A stretch of 64,000 bases of DNA from NCBI GenBank assembly GCA_031378345.1, contig JANNDY010000013.1, positions 173,318-237,317 on the forward strand. The letters are read 5' to 3'. Positions 47,401 through 55,578 of this stretch are shown piece by piece. Under the pieces are notes generated by a model. That model did not search any database, was not told the DNA's origin, and was given only the letters and a program-made list of their open reading frames with translations. This stretch comes from Emticicia sp031378345. Lineage in GTDB: Bacteria > Bacteroidota > Bacteroidia > Cytophagales > Spirosomataceae. Made by a program: the position numbers and the translations under genes. Within the stretch, counting starts at the first letter, position 1. Every line of letters starts with the position of its first letter.

Positions 47401-47728
47401 CCGAACTTGATTTGAAAGTTGAATCACCCACGTGATTCCAGTTTGCTCCACCATCAGTTGTTTTCCAAACGCCACCACCTACGGCACCAAAATAGTAGGT
47501 TAATGGTTGGTCGGCAATTCCTGCTACTGCAAGCGAACGACCTGCACGAAAAGGTCCAATATTTCGCCATGAAAGTCCCCCATAAAGATTTTTGTCTATT
47601 TTTTTAGTCTCGATTATTGGTGTAGAGGTAGTTGTAGCAGGAACTGATGGAACAATAGCCTTTTTCTTTTGAGAAAATGAACTTATTGAAGCCAAACTCG
47701 CTAAAATAAGAATGGATAGTTTTTTCAT
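44474..47728 (-). CDS. Secreted VPS10/BNR-repeat propeller protein
   Basis: A 1084-residue exported protein with a signal peptide (MKKLSILILASLASISSFSQ). It carries many BNR/sortilin-like repeats of the pattern S-x-DGG-x-W: GVWKTTDGGANWNHVG, GVYKSTNAGKSWKHVG, GVFRSKDGGATWEQIL, GLYKSVDGGDTWECL, HVTTDNGKNWSN and others, making a large beta-propeller over about residues 50-760. A C-terminal region follows with an Ig-like part and coiled helices. Often annotated as glycosyl hydrolase, but no catalytic residues can be assigned. It stands alone, convergent with the hydratase gene. Confidence 0.88.
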   Translation of the reverse strand: MKKLSILILASLASISSFSQKKKAIVPSVPATTTSTPIIETKKIDKNLYGGLSWRNIGPFRAGRSLAVAGIADQPLTYYFGAVGGGVWKTTDGGANWNHVGDSTFKSSSVGAIAVAPSDQNVVYVGMGEADMRSNISYGDGVYKSTNAGKSWKHVGLPKADAIATIEVHPKDANMVYVAAVGNPFAPNKERGVFRSKDGGATWEQILSKNDSTGAYHVRIDPNNPRVIYATLWQAYRNGHSMSSGGKGCGLYKSVDGGDTWECLNEKPGMPKGLLGKIGVAVSPANSNRLYAMIENVKGGLYTSYDAGEHWTLVNDNKNLWQRPWYYMNLQADPLNENGVIILNVNSFKSVDGGKTIRNLNVHHGDTHDVWINPKNPNNFIIADDGGAEVTYNDGFTFSDIDIPTAQFYHVHLDNDFPYNVYGSQQDNSTVRIASKTDNYSIGIRDWYSVAGGESGYIAIDPKNSKITYGGSYDGYMTKQNAANNQEQNIMVYPENNMGHTSAEKKYRFQWTYPILFSPHDGTRLYATSQYVHVTQDEGHSWETISPDLTRNDPKTTGATGGPITLDQTGAEIYATIFALAESTIEKGNIWAGSDDGFIHVTTDNGKNWSNVTLPTSQLGDFALISTIHPSDFNKGKAYVAATRYMFGDRKPYLFKTSDYGKTWTKITNGIPEDEYCRVLREDPNKAGLLYAGTERGVYVSFDDGDSWNPINLNLPISSMRDLQIHKREKDLVVATHGRAFWVLDDITPLYEIKDNMVKDAKAYLFKPRHSYRMQGGDGGGRRAAPSDEGQNAPNGIIVNYYLKEAPKDEVKLQFLTMNNDTIVMYSNQKDVKGEALKVSKDFYEDTKMQRSGTVAANIGLNRFIWNMRYADATEIEGEKSPMWAGNLTGPKVIPGNYKVRLIVGKKVIQEEIAEIKKDPRNDATNADLKAQFDLLLKIHNKLDENHKAINQMREIKKAVSEYMKSVKDTVLIAKFQKLTKPMLKNLEDLEQTLVQNKARATQDLLAYPIRLNDKIAGVAGVVSSSDAKPTKGAGEAFDDLSKKMEISTIKLKKIIDEDVPAFNKLVSENQLPAINVGKKKDIN

Positions 47729-47853
47729 TGTTGATGATTAGTTTAGGTTTTTGCGTAAAAATACAAGCAAATTACAAGATTACAACAAAATTTTACGAAA
47801 TTTGCGAACGAATAATTCAGTACAAATATAATATTTTGTCATTCTTATAAATT

Positions 47854-48435
47854 ATGAATCTTTTAGTATTATCTCCAACATCCGATATCGAAGCTTTTAT
47901 AGAACATTGGTCACAGCTATACGCTCATAGTAATTCTTTTGAGAATAATTATACAAATCACATAAAACCTGACAAACCAACAACTCATAAAGACCTACTT
48001 GAATTATTTGAATGGCTAACTGTGGCTGGCTTGGGGCAAATTAGAACTAAGGCTATAAAAGAAAAAATTTATCCCCACCTCGAATATATTAATGATATGA
48101 AATTTGAGGAAACGATAGATTTAGAGGTGTTTCATAGCAAATTCAACAATGTTTCTGCCGTTTCTCGAATATTTTTATTACATATCATAAAGCCAAATGT
48201 TTATCCACTTTATGATTCTAATATTCATATTGCCTATAATTATATTCATAGAATTGACTCAGAAAAACAACCATATCCAAAAAGAGAAGAAGATAGAATG
48301 AAATTTTATTTCAGAAAAATAGTACCTTTTGTAGCAAGTATTAAAGGCAATAATTCAATAAAAAAAATTGATGAAGCTCTTAATTCGTATGGACAGATGG
48401 TAAGAAAAATAGAAAAATCTGAATTAATTTTTTAG
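47854..48435 (+). CDS. Hypothetical protein with DNA-glycosylase-like core pattern
   Basis: A 193-residue protein I do not recognise by name. It is soluble and mostly helical. The stretch FNNVSAVSRIFLLHIIKPNV followed by YPLYDSNIHIAYNYI resembles the helical pattern (hydrophobic helix, Pro, Tyr-Pro-x-Tyr-Asp) found in several helix-hairpin-helix glycosylase-like families. The catalytic Lys expected in bifunctional glycosylases is not evident. It is divergent from the BNR gene and 59 bases upstream of a DinB-like gene on the same strand, possibly co-transcribed. Confidence 0.7.
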   Translation: MNLLVLSPTSDIEAFIEHWSQLYAHSNSFENNYTNHIKPDKPTTHKDLLELFEWLTVAGLGQIRTKAIKEKIYPHLEYINDMKFEETIDLEVFHSKFNNVSAVSRIFLLHIIKPNVYPLYDSNIHIAYNYIHRIDSEKQPYPKREEDRMKFYFRKIVPFVASIKGNNSIKKIDEALNSYGQMVRKIEKSELIF

Positions 48436-48494
48436 AAAACGTGTCAATTCGTTACATATATTTTTTTAATTTGCAAAAACAATACACTTCAAAT

Positions 48495-48959
48495 ATGACA
48501 AATAACGAACTTGATAAAATAATTGATAATTTCGATACAGTTTTTCGTGGAGATTCTTGGCATGGGCCATCAGTAATGGAGTTTTTGAATTCCATGCCCT
48601 TAGAAATTGTTGATGTTCAAAAAAAATTTTCTAAACATACTATATGTCAAATTGTTTTTCATTTGACAGCTTGGAGAAAGTTTGTCTTTGAAAAATTGAA
48701 TGAAAATATACATTATGATCTGGTAACAGAAGAAGATAATTATGGCAATGAAGAAAATATTATTAAAGAAAATTGGAGCAAATTGGTATTAAATTTGAAA
48801 GAATCACAAGAAAAATTATTAAGAAAATTAGAAGAATTTGATGACAGTTTGCTTACAAGATTAGTACCTGGTCAAGATTATGATTTTTATAAATTGCTAA
48901 CAGGCTTGATTCAGCACGATACTTATCATCTTGGAATGATTTGGGTACTTTGGGAATAA
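48495..48959 (+). CDS. DinB-like four-helix protein, copy 1
   Basis: A 154-residue DinB/YfiT-type four-helix bundle starting at MTNNELDKIIDNFDTVFRGD; an in-frame GTG at 48441 is less likely. Signature parts are SWHGPSVMEFLNSMP, the histidine-bearing helix IVFHLTAWRKFVFEKL and the C-terminal HDTYHLGMIWVLWE. The three conserved His positions could bind a metal. Family members include thiol-dependent transferases and damage-inducible proteins of unknown role. A paralogue follows 102 bases later. Confidence 0.82.
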   Translation: MTNNELDKIIDNFDTVFRGDSWHGPSVMEFLNSMPLEIVDVQKKFSKHTICQIVFHLTAWRKFVFEKLNENIHYDLVTEEDNYGNEENIIKENWSKLVLNLKESQEKLLRKLEEFDDSLLTRLVPGQDYDFYKLLTGLIQHDTYHLGMIWVLWE

Positions 48960-49061
48960 TAATGTGGGGCGAAAATCCTTTTCACAGACGTAGAAAATGT
49001 TAATTGAGAATAAAAAACACTTAATTCTATAAGTAAAATAAATTGAGAAAAAAAAGTAATT

Positions 49062-49604
49062 ATGGAAGAACAGCAAACCTCAGAATTAGACAGAATCAAA
49101 ATATTGCTAAATGCTACATTTCACGGCGGAGCATGGCATGGACCATCAGTTTTGGAAAACATAAAAGATATTAAGCCAAAAGCTGCGGGAAATAGACAAA
49201 AAAATATTCACACAATTGCCGAATTGGTTTATCACATTACAACTTGGCGGATTTTTGCACTAAAAAAAATTCAAGGAGATATTGAATTTGTTATCAAAAC
49301 TGAGAAGCAAAATTGGGGAAATCTCAAAGAAATTGATGATTTTGAGTGGGAAACCCTTCAAATGGAACTTACTTTGAGCCACGACGAACTAATAGTTGGC
49401 TTAGAAGAAAAAGATGATAATTTTTTATTAGAAATTGTTCCAGGTGCCGAATATGATTTTTATACACTTCTTCACGGGATCATCCATCATGACCTATACC
49501 ACAATGGTCAAATTGGGATTTTGAAAAAATCTGCTGTAAAATCAAGCAAATTTGATGATGAAGAAGAGCTGAGAAGTAGCCGATATTTTGAAGATGAGTA
49601 TTGA
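49062..49604 (+). CDS. DinB-like four-helix protein, copy 2
   Basis: A 180-residue paralogue of the preceding gene. The shared pattern is AWHGPSVLENIKDIKP, LVYHITTWRIFALKKI and GIIHHDLYHNGQIGIL, with PGAEYDFYTLLHGIIH matching PGQDYDFYKLLTGLIQH in copy 1. The His set is better kept than in copy 1 (HH-x3-H). It has an extra acidic C-terminal tail (DDEEELRSSRYFEDEY). The pair is a tandem duplication that has diverged. A terminator follows. Confidence 0.83.
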   Translation: MEEQQTSELDRIKILLNATFHGGAWHGPSVLENIKDIKPKAAGNRQKNIHTIAELVYHITTWRIFALKKIQGDIEFVIKTEKQNWGNLKEIDDFEWETLQMELTLSHDELIVGLEEKDDNFLLEIVPGAEYDFYTLLHGIIHHDLYHNGQIGILKKSAVKSSKFDDEEELRSSRYFEDEY

Positions 49605-49627
49605 TATATCTATATTAAGATTAGAAA

Positions 49628-49662
49628 AAGGCTTGGAAGGTAATTCTTTCAAGCCTTTAATT
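49628..49662 (+). terminator. Terminator after DinB-like genes
   Basis: AAAGGCTTG and CAAGCCTTT pair around a 14-nt loop and are followed by TAATTTTTG. Confidence 0.8.
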
Positions 49663-49739
49663 TTTGAATTATATTGATAAAAATCTTAAAAAACAGCTAA
49701 AATCAAGCCTATTTTTAATTAAAATATAAGATGAACTTA

Positions 49740-49830
49740 CGGTATTATTCCAAGAATCGTTGAATAATCCTACCGAGTGCTTGTACTATTCCAAGAACCC
49801 ACTTTGAAGTGTTAGGAAAATACCGAACTT
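49740..49830. other. Structured intergenic segment with alternative hairpins
   Basis: Segment 49740-49750 (CGGTATTATTC) can pair perfectly with 49762-49767 plus 49771-49775 across a 3-nt bulge. The same 5' segment can instead pair imperfectly with GGAAAATACCG near 49815-49825. The 11-mer TATTCCAAGAA occurs twice (49746 and 49787). It precedes a small ORF. I cannot match it to a known RNA family. Confidence 0.4.
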
Positions 49831-49893
49831 TGCAGTAGATTCTTTAATGAAAGAATTTGCACATAAGTGCCTGTAAACTAAACAGTTGCGATC

Positions 49894-50079
49894 ATGAATC
49901 TGTATTTGAAATTTGGCAAAAATGATTGGTACGATTTTGGTTCTGATGATTTAAGTAGTGTTTTTTCAATAATTAAGAAAAAGGAACACCGCCAGAAGCA
50001 AGTAAAAATGAAAAAGTGGATGAATGAGGCTTTAGAAGCCATCGCAAGATTTTCGATGCCATTTGGTGGGCTAAAATAA
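49894..50079 (+). CDS. Possible small protein, 61 residues
   Basis: An ORF of 61 codons (MNLYLKFGKNDWYDFGSD... ending MPFGGLK). It has a mixed, non-biased composition with a charged middle (IIKKKEHRQKQVKMKKW) and an amphipathic end. It fills an otherwise empty gap and is preceded by a structured segment, but no family is recognisable and no strong ribosome site is visible. It could be a real small gene or a fragment. Confidence 0.35.
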   Translation: MNLYLKFGKNDWYDFGSDDLSSVFSIIKKKEHRQKQVKMKKWMNEALEAIARFSMPFGGLK

Positions 50080-50147
50080 ATGTAGAATGTAGAGTTTTGA
50101 GTGCAGAGTTTTGAACTCAATTAATCACTCAGAACTCTAAACTCATA
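50080..50147. repeat. Heptanucleotide array with an inverted second half
   Basis: Five plus-oriented units at 50080-50114 (ATGTAGA twice, GTTTTGA, GTGCAGA, GTTTTGA) are followed after 12 bases by three units in opposite sense at 50127-50147 (ACTCAGA, ACTCTAA, ACTCATA). The two halves can fold on each other. The left end overlaps the tail of the small ORF, the right end lies just before the aldehyde dehydrogenase stop. Confidence 0.75.
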
Positions 50148-50162
50148 AATATAAACTATACA

Positions 50163-51578
50163 TCAAAACCATTTGATGACAATATCCAACATTTTCATCA
50201 CACGATTTGTGTAAGGAGGATGAAACATGCTGAATTGTGCAAATTTATTTTCAAGAATTGCTCTTTTATTTGAGAATTCTTCAAAGCCATATTTGCCAAA
50301 TGATTTGCCAATTCCCGAATTGTTTACACCTCCAAAAGGCAAATTATCTTGCAAATAATGAATCGTAGTTTCATTAATAACAGTTGCTCCAGCAGAAGTA
50401 TTTTGAATGAAAAAGTCAATATTTTTACGTTTTTTACTAAAAACATATAATGCTAAAGGCTTCTCTCCCTTATTTATGTAACTCGTAACTTCCTCATTAT
50501 CAGCAAATTGCATGATTGGAAGTACTGGTCCGAAGATTTCATCTTGCATAATTTTCATTCCATCATTCACACCAGTAATAATTGTTGGTTCGATGTAATT
50601 TTCACTCCCATTTGTTCGACCGCCTCCTACAACATTTGCTCCTTTCGAGACCGCATCATCAATATAACTTTTCACACGATTAAAGTGTCTATTATTAACA
50701 ACTCGACAATAATCTGATGTTTGAAAAGCATCATCTCCATACATTTTTACCAAATAAGCATTTGCTTCTTTAATAAATTCCTCAGTTTTTGAATCATGAA
50801 TATAAACATAGTCTGGAGCAATGCAAGTTTGTCCATTATTCAAGAATTTCATTGCCACAATTGCTTGTGCAGCCCCTTTAATGTTGGCTGTTTCATCTAT
50901 AATAGTCGGAGATTTTCCGCCCAATTCGAGCGTAATTGAACACAAGTTTTTAGCTGCTGCTGCCATTACTATTTTGCCAACAGCTGGACTTCCAGTAAAG
51001 AAAATATGGCTAAATTTCAATTTCAAAAGTTCAGTAGAAACCTCGGCATCACCTTCAATTACAGCAATTTCATTGGCATCAAAAAGTTCAGAAATCATTT
51101 CTGAAATCAATTTTGAAGCATGTGGAACAACCTCAGAAGGCTTTAAAATAATTACATTTCCAGCAGCAATTGCCTGTAAAAGTGGCTTTATGGCAAGATT
51201 AAAAGGATAGTTCCAAGGACTGATAATCAAGCAGTTACCTTTCGGTTCATGAATAATTTTGCTGACAGTCCCCATCATTTTCAAAGGAGTATCAATTCCC
51301 TCAGGACGCATCCATTGCCTTAAATGTTTGATAATATATTTCGCTTCACCAACGATTGGCATTATCTCACTAATTTTAACTTCGGCTGGATGTTTTTTGT
51401 GATCAGCAAAAAGTGCAGTTGCAATTCTACTTTCATTTTCCTGTACCCATTGCATTACCTTTTTTATTTTTACAATGCGTTCTTTTGAAGTAGTATTAGC
51501 AATATTTTGAGTATTTGCTTTTTGTTTCTCGAAAAGCAAGCCTACTTGCGATTCAATATCAATTAATTCAGAAGTCAT
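50163..51578 (-). CDS. Aldehyde dehydrogenase (class 3-like)
   Basis: NAD(P)-dependent aldehyde dehydrogenase of 471 residues. It has ISPWNYPFNLAIKPLLQAIAAGN, LKPSEVVPHASKL, the FTGSPAVGK cofactor loop, the general base Glu in LELGGKSPTII and the nucleophile Cys in NNGQTCIAPDYV. The C-terminus carries a hydrophobic, basic end (FHPPYTNRVMKMLDIVIKWF), typical of class 3 (ALDH3-type) enzymes for fatty or aromatic aldehydes, which may be membrane-associated. It is transcribed alone. Confidence 0.93.
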   Translation of the reverse strand: MTSELIDIESQVGLLFEKQKANTQNIANTTSKERIVKIKKVMQWVQENESRIATALFADHKKHPAEVKISEIMPIVGEAKYIIKHLRQWMRPEGIDTPLKMMGTVSKIIHEPKGNCLIISPWNYPFNLAIKPLLQAIAAGNVIILKPSEVVPHASKLISEMISELFDANEIAVIEGDAEVSTELLKLKFSHIFFTGSPAVGKIVMAAAAKNLCSITLELGGKSPTIIDETANIKGAAQAIVAMKFLNNGQTCIAPDYVYIHDSKTEEFIKEANAYLVKMYGDDAFQTSDYCRVVNNRHFNRVKSYIDDAVSKGANVVGGGRTNGSENYIEPTIITGVNDGMKIMQDEIFGPVLPIMQFADNEEVTSYINKGEKPLALYVFSKKRKNIDFFIQNTSAGATVINETTIHYLQDNLPFGGVNNSGIGKSFGKYGFEEFSNKRAILENKFAQFSMFHPPYTNRVMKMLDIVIKWF

Positions 51579-51810
51579 ATTTAATATTTAGTTATAGATG
51601 ATATACAAATTTGAATAAAAAATAGTATAATTCAAGGAAAAACTAAAAATAAATATTGAAATTTGGCAAATTGCTCAAAATTTTAGATATTCGAACCTCG
51701 GCTATGCCTATTTACAGTATTAAGCATTACTAACCCAAAATAATGTATGCTTTTTTACCGACAAACGGTAACTGAGCGTTTCTGATGCTTAGCCAATAAA
51801 AACAACAAAA

Positions 51811-52815
51811 ATGTCATTAATCAGCAATAATTTAAAATATTTGCGTCGAATCAATGGTTTGACACAAGACCAATTTGCTCGTCGGATAGGCACAAAGCGA
51901 GCAAATGTAGGTGCTTATGAGGAATCAAGAGCAGTTCCACCTGTTGATACGCTCAAAATCATTGCAAATACATTTGGAATAACTGTTGATGATTTTGTAA
52001 AAAAAGACATTAGAAAATTACGTGAAACGCCAGACTTGACTTTTGGTTTTGAAGCAAAACCTTTCTATAGTCAAGAATCTGAAAGCCTTCCAACACATAA
52101 ATTCGAAAATTCTATTAAAGAAGACGAAGACCCATTCGATTTGCCACCGTCGATAGGCGATTTGATGAATAAGTTTCTTGGAAATGAGCCTCCTGTTCAA
52201 GAAAAATATGACGAAGTTCAAAGGGCTGAAAGAGTTTCTCAAAGTATAAACTTAAAGCCAATTTTTGAGAGAGAATCGATAATAGAACCTCCCCAAAAAC
52301 CAAATCCTATTTCATCACAAACACCTGATAATCAATATGTTAAACAAAACATTCAGTTAATAAAACGTTTTCAATTCAATGAATATTTAGTAAAAAACAA
52401 TGATTTTAATTTCTTAAAAACACTTATATCATTCAGTATTCCTACGCTCCAAAATGGAGAGTTTCGTGCATTTGAAGCCGGTGAAGATTTTGCGTTTGAC
52501 GGTGCATTATTGATTGGAAGTTTAGTTAAAGATTGGAGCGAAATTCTTGATGGAAAAAATTATGTTTTAGTTTCAAAATCGCAAGGAATTATTTATCGAA
52601 GAGTTTATAACCAGGTAAAAATCAAGGGTACTCTCCTACTCAGTACCGACAATAATCGTTTTCCAAGTACCGAAATTTCTATCACTGATGTCATAGAAAC
52701 TTGGGAAATTAAGGCATTTGTAAGCAATATTCTTCCAGAACCCGGTACGCCTTATAATAAGTTGGGCAATCTGGTTGATGAAATGAAATTTGAATTAGAA
52801 AGAATTAAGAAATAA
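51811..52815 (+). CDS. XRE regulator with degenerate S24/LexA-like domain
   Basis: A 334-residue regulator. Residues 1-70 are a clear helix-turn-helix (LKYLRRINGLTQDQFARRIGTKRANVGAYEE). A Pro/Glu-rich linker (about 75-190) follows. Residues about 200-320 match an S24/LexA-type C-terminal domain (GEFRAFEAGEDFAFDG, YVLVSKSQGIIYRRV, LLLSTDNNRFPS, DVIETWEIKAFVS). The serine of the usual G-D-S-M is replaced (GEDF), and the usual catalytic Lys appears as Arg, so self-cleavage looks lost. It may respond to a ligand instead. The gene has a 232-base leader with a small ACCG-N5-CGGT dyad near 51758. Confidence 0.85.
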   Translation: MSLISNNLKYLRRINGLTQDQFARRIGTKRANVGAYEESRAVPPVDTLKIIANTFGITVDDFVKKDIRKLRETPDLTFGFEAKPFYSQESESLPTHKFENSIKEDEDPFDLPPSIGDLMNKFLGNEPPVQEKYDEVQRAERVSQSINLKPIFERESIIEPPQKPNPISSQTPDNQYVKQNIQLIKRFQFNEYLVKNNDFNFLKTLISFSIPTLQNGEFRAFEAGEDFAFDGALLIGSLVKDWSEILDGKNYVLVSKSQGIIYRRVYNQVKIKGTLLLSTDNNRFPSTEISITDVIETWEIKAFVSNILPEPGTPYNKLGNLVDEMKFELERIKK

Positions 52816-52821
52816 TTATCA

Positions 52822-53418
52822 TCAAAATGGGTAGGTTCTAAAACCAATTCGAATCGGTATAAAATTAGGTTTTTCAGATAATGCATTTAATTCCTTGGTT
52901 GTCTTTTGATAGGTTAATTCTACAAAAGGAAGTAATTTAGATTTAAAATTCCATTGCACACCTAAATTAAATGCATACGTAAAAGGAATAAATGTTTCTG
53001 AAAAAATCTCAACTTTTCCATTTTCATTACTTCCATCTGGTATGCTGAAATAACTAAATCCTATCGTTGCACCAATGTAAGGAATAAATTTCGACTTGTT
53101 TTCAAAATTAAATTTTCCGCCAACTAAGATTGGAATTGCATTAATTCTACTTTTAATTGATAAATTTTCAAGTTGTCTTTTATATCCTATTGATTGAAAA
53201 TCAAGGTTGGCTACTAACCATAAATTATGATACAAATTATATTCAACCCCTGTTAATGTTGAAAAACCATTTTGATTAATTCCGATAATTGAACTATTAT
53301 TTCTTATAAATCCTATCGAAGTTGAAGCGATTATCTTATCATTTTGTGCTAAAGCAACAGTAGAAAAGCATAAAAATGCAAATGTGTACAATGACTGTAA
53401 GAAAAATATTTTTTTCAT
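52822..53418 (-). CDS. Outer-membrane beta-barrel protein
   Basis: A 198-residue protein with a signal peptide (MKKIFFLQSLYTFAFLCFSTVALAQ, cleaved after AQ). The rest alternates polar and hydrophobic residues in strands ending in aromatic residues (TSIGFIRNN, GVEYNLYHNLWLVANLDFQS, FIPYIGATIGFSYFSI, FAFNLGVQWNF-like, PIRIGFRTYPF), as in 8-stranded OmpA/OmpW-like barrels. It probably forms a small outer-membrane barrel. It converges on the XRE gene with only 6 bases between stops. Confidence 0.82.
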   Translation of the reverse strand: MKKIFFLQSLYTFAFLCFSTVALAQNDKIIASTSIGFIRNNSSIIGINQNGFSTLTGVEYNLYHNLWLVANLDFQSIGYKRQLENLSIKSRINAIPILVGGKFNFENKSKFIPYIGATIGFSYFSIPDGSNENGKVEIFSETFIPFTYAFNLGVQWNFKSKLLPFVELTYQKTTKELNALSEKPNFIPIRIGFRTYPF

Positions 53419-53558
53419 GAATACATTATTTTAAGTTTTGCAACAAAATAAGTCATTAAATTTTTTGTGAAATGTCTGTCAAAAGACAAAATTTAAAGAT
53501 TTGCTTAGATATTATTAAATTGCATCAACATCAAAAATATTATGAATATCATTACTAT

Positions 53559-54704
53559 ATGCAAATAAAGTCCAAACAACCAAACGTCGGTACTACCATT
53601 TTTACAGTTATGTCGCAATTGGCGGCAGACACTGGTGCTTTAAATCTCTCTCAAGGTTTTCCCAATTATAATTGCTCTCCAAAACTCATAGAATTGGTCA
53701 ATCATTACATGAAAATTGGCATGAATCAATATTCACCGATGGCTGGAATTATGCCTTTGAGAGAAGCATTGGCTCAAAAATATGCTGATTTATACAAGCT
53801 AAATTATAATCCCGTTGATGAAATTACCATCGTTTCTGGTTGTTCTGAGGCAATTTATGCTACATTTACAGCTATTTTGGAGGAAAATGATGAAGTTATT
53901 GTTTTTGAACCAGCCTATGATTCTTATGTTCCTACCATTGAATTGAATGGTGGAAAAGCAGTATTTGTAAAACTTTTACCGGAAGATGATTTTACCATTA
54001 ATTGGGCAGAAGTAAAAGCCAAAATAACTCCAAAAACTAAGGCGATTATGTTCACAACTCCCCATAATCCAACGGGAAAATGCTTGACACAAAATGATAT
54101 AAATTCATTGGCTGAAATTTTGAAAGGCACAAATATTTTTGTAGTCTCGGACGAGGTTTATGAACACATTATTTTTGATGGACGAAAGCACATTTCTCCA
54201 GCCATGCACCCTGATTTGCAGGAAAGAACTTTTCTTTGTGGTTCATTTGGCAAAACTTTTCATACAACTGGCTGGAAATTAGGCTATTGTCTTGCTCCAA
54301 AACAGCTATCGGTTGAGTTCCGAAAATCGCACCAATGGATAACTTTTGCTGCACCCACTCCTTTTCAATATGCTTATGCTGATTTTTTGAAAGATGCAGA
54401 TAATTATTTATCGGCAACGCAATTTTTCCAAGAAAAGCGTGATAAATTTATTCATTGGATAAAAGATTCGAGATTCACATTGACGCCAGCCGAAGGAAGT
54501 TTCTTTCAAATGGTTGGTTATAAGGCAATTACAAAAGAAAATGATTATGATTTGGCAATTAGATGGACAAAAGAAATTGGAGTTGCTTCAATTCCAATTT
54601 CGGTTTTTTATTCAGAAAAAATTGATAATAAAATTCTAAGATTTTGCTTTGCAAAAGATGATGAAATGCTTGAACGAGCTGCAGAAAGGCTGTGTAGGTT
54701 ATAA
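53559..54704 (+). CDS. Methionine aminotransferase-type class I/II aminotransferase
   Basis: PLP-dependent fold-type I aminotransferase, 381 residues from MQIKSKQPNVGTTIFTVMSQ. The open frame extends to 53472 but the extra 29 residues are not family-like. Marks are NLSQGFPNYNCSPKLIELV, QYSPMAGIMPLREALA, the PLP-stacking VFEPAYDSY, TTPHNPTGKCL and the PLP Lys in CGSFGKTFHTTGWKLGYCLAP. It is closest in pattern to YbdL-type methionine aminotransferases (kynurenine/glutamine transaminase subgroup), which recycle methionine from 2-oxo-4-methylthiobutyrate. It is transcribed alone. Confidence 0.88.
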   Translation: MQIKSKQPNVGTTIFTVMSQLAADTGALNLSQGFPNYNCSPKLIELVNHYMKIGMNQYSPMAGIMPLREALAQKYADLYKLNYNPVDEITIVSGCSEAIYATFTAILEENDEVIVFEPAYDSYVPTIELNGGKAVFVKLLPEDDFTINWAEVKAKITPKTKAIMFTTPHNPTGKCLTQNDINSLAEILKGTNIFVVSDEVYEHIIFDGRKHISPAMHPDLQERTFLCGSFGKTFHTTGWKLGYCLAPKQLSVEFRKSHQWITFAAPTPFQYAYADFLKDADNYLSATQFFQEKRDKFIHWIKDSRFTLTPAEGSFFQMVGYKAITKENDYDLAIRWTKEIGVASIPISVFYSEKIDNKILRFCFAKDDEMLERAAERLCRL

Positions 54705-54759
54705 TTTAAGTAAACACAGAAGGTAATTTATCTAAAATGAGAAATAGATATTTAATTCA

Positions 54760-55569
54760 TCATTCCATTTTTTTGGCAAATCTCAATAAAAACCAAGCCA
54801 TAATTCTTGGTGAAATTCTATTCAATAAATAAAGAAACTTAGCATCAGGACCAACCAAAACACGCTTTTTTTTGTTTCTGATGCCAGCAATTATAATACT
54901 GGCTGCTTTTTCGGGGCTTGTAATAAAAGCTTTTTCAAATTTCTGAATGGCTAATTCATCTTTACCAGCATAGCGAGCATTTCGAGCAATACTTGTTTTT
55001 ATACCCCCAGGGTGTACAGAAGTTACAGTAACACCTGTTTGGAAGATACGCTCTTCTAATGCCAGTGATTCTGAAAACCCTCTAATTCCAAACTTTGTAG
55101 TACAATATGCCGCTTGAAATGGCACTCCATGAATTCCAAAAACGCTTGATAGATTGACAATACTCGACTCTTTTTGCTTTCTTAAATGAGGCAAAAATGC
55201 TAAACTACCATACATCATAGCCCAAAGATTGATACCGAAAATCCATTCATAGTCGGCAATACTTGCTTCATTAGCTGTCAGTTTTGAGATGGCTACACCC
55301 GCATTATTAATCACCACGTCTACCCGCCCATAATGTGCAATCACTTTATCTGCAAATTGATAAAAATCGGATTTATTGGCAACATCAAATGCTTGATAAA
55401 AGACAGCTTCTCGACCACCCGCCAAATCGACAGTTTCGAGCAAAGTGCTTTCATTATAGTCATTTACTGCCAGTTTTGCACCTAATTTATGAAACTCAAT
55501 GGCTAATGCACGTCCCATTCCAGAGCCTACACCAGTAATTACAACCACTTTATTTTCAAAATTCTTCAT
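54760..55569 (-). CDS. Short-chain dehydrogenase/reductase
   Basis: A 269-residue classical SDR. The cofactor motif is TGVGSGMGRA, the structural motif NNAGVAISK, and the catalytic Ser and Tyr-x3-Lys are in VNLSSVFGIHG and YCTTKFGIRGFSESLA. It lies last in a three-gene set with an EthA/MymA-like monooxygenase and a hydrolase; the spacing to the hydrolase is 9 bases. In such sets the SDR would interconvert alcohol and ketone, the ketone being the monooxygenase substrate. The exact substrate is unknown; long-chain or steroid-like compounds are possible. Confidence 0.88.
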   Translation of the reverse strand: MKNFENKVVVITGVGSGMGRALAIEFHKLGAKLAVNDYNESTLLETVDLAGGREAVFYQAFDVANKSDFYQFADKVIAHYGRVDVVINNAGVAISKLTANEASIADYEWIFGINLWAMMYGSLAFLPHLRKQKESSIVNLSSVFGIHGVPFQAAYCTTKFGIRGFSESLALEERIFQTGVTVTSVHPGGIKTSIARNARYAGKDELAIQKFEKAFITSPEKAASIIIAGIRNKKKRVLVGPDAKFLYLLNRISPRIMAWFLLRFAKKME

Positions 55570-55578
55570 GGTTATTCC

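Noticed and set aside
50821..51210. A 129-codon plus-strand ORF
   Set aside because: Antisense to the aldehyde dehydrogenase active-site region.
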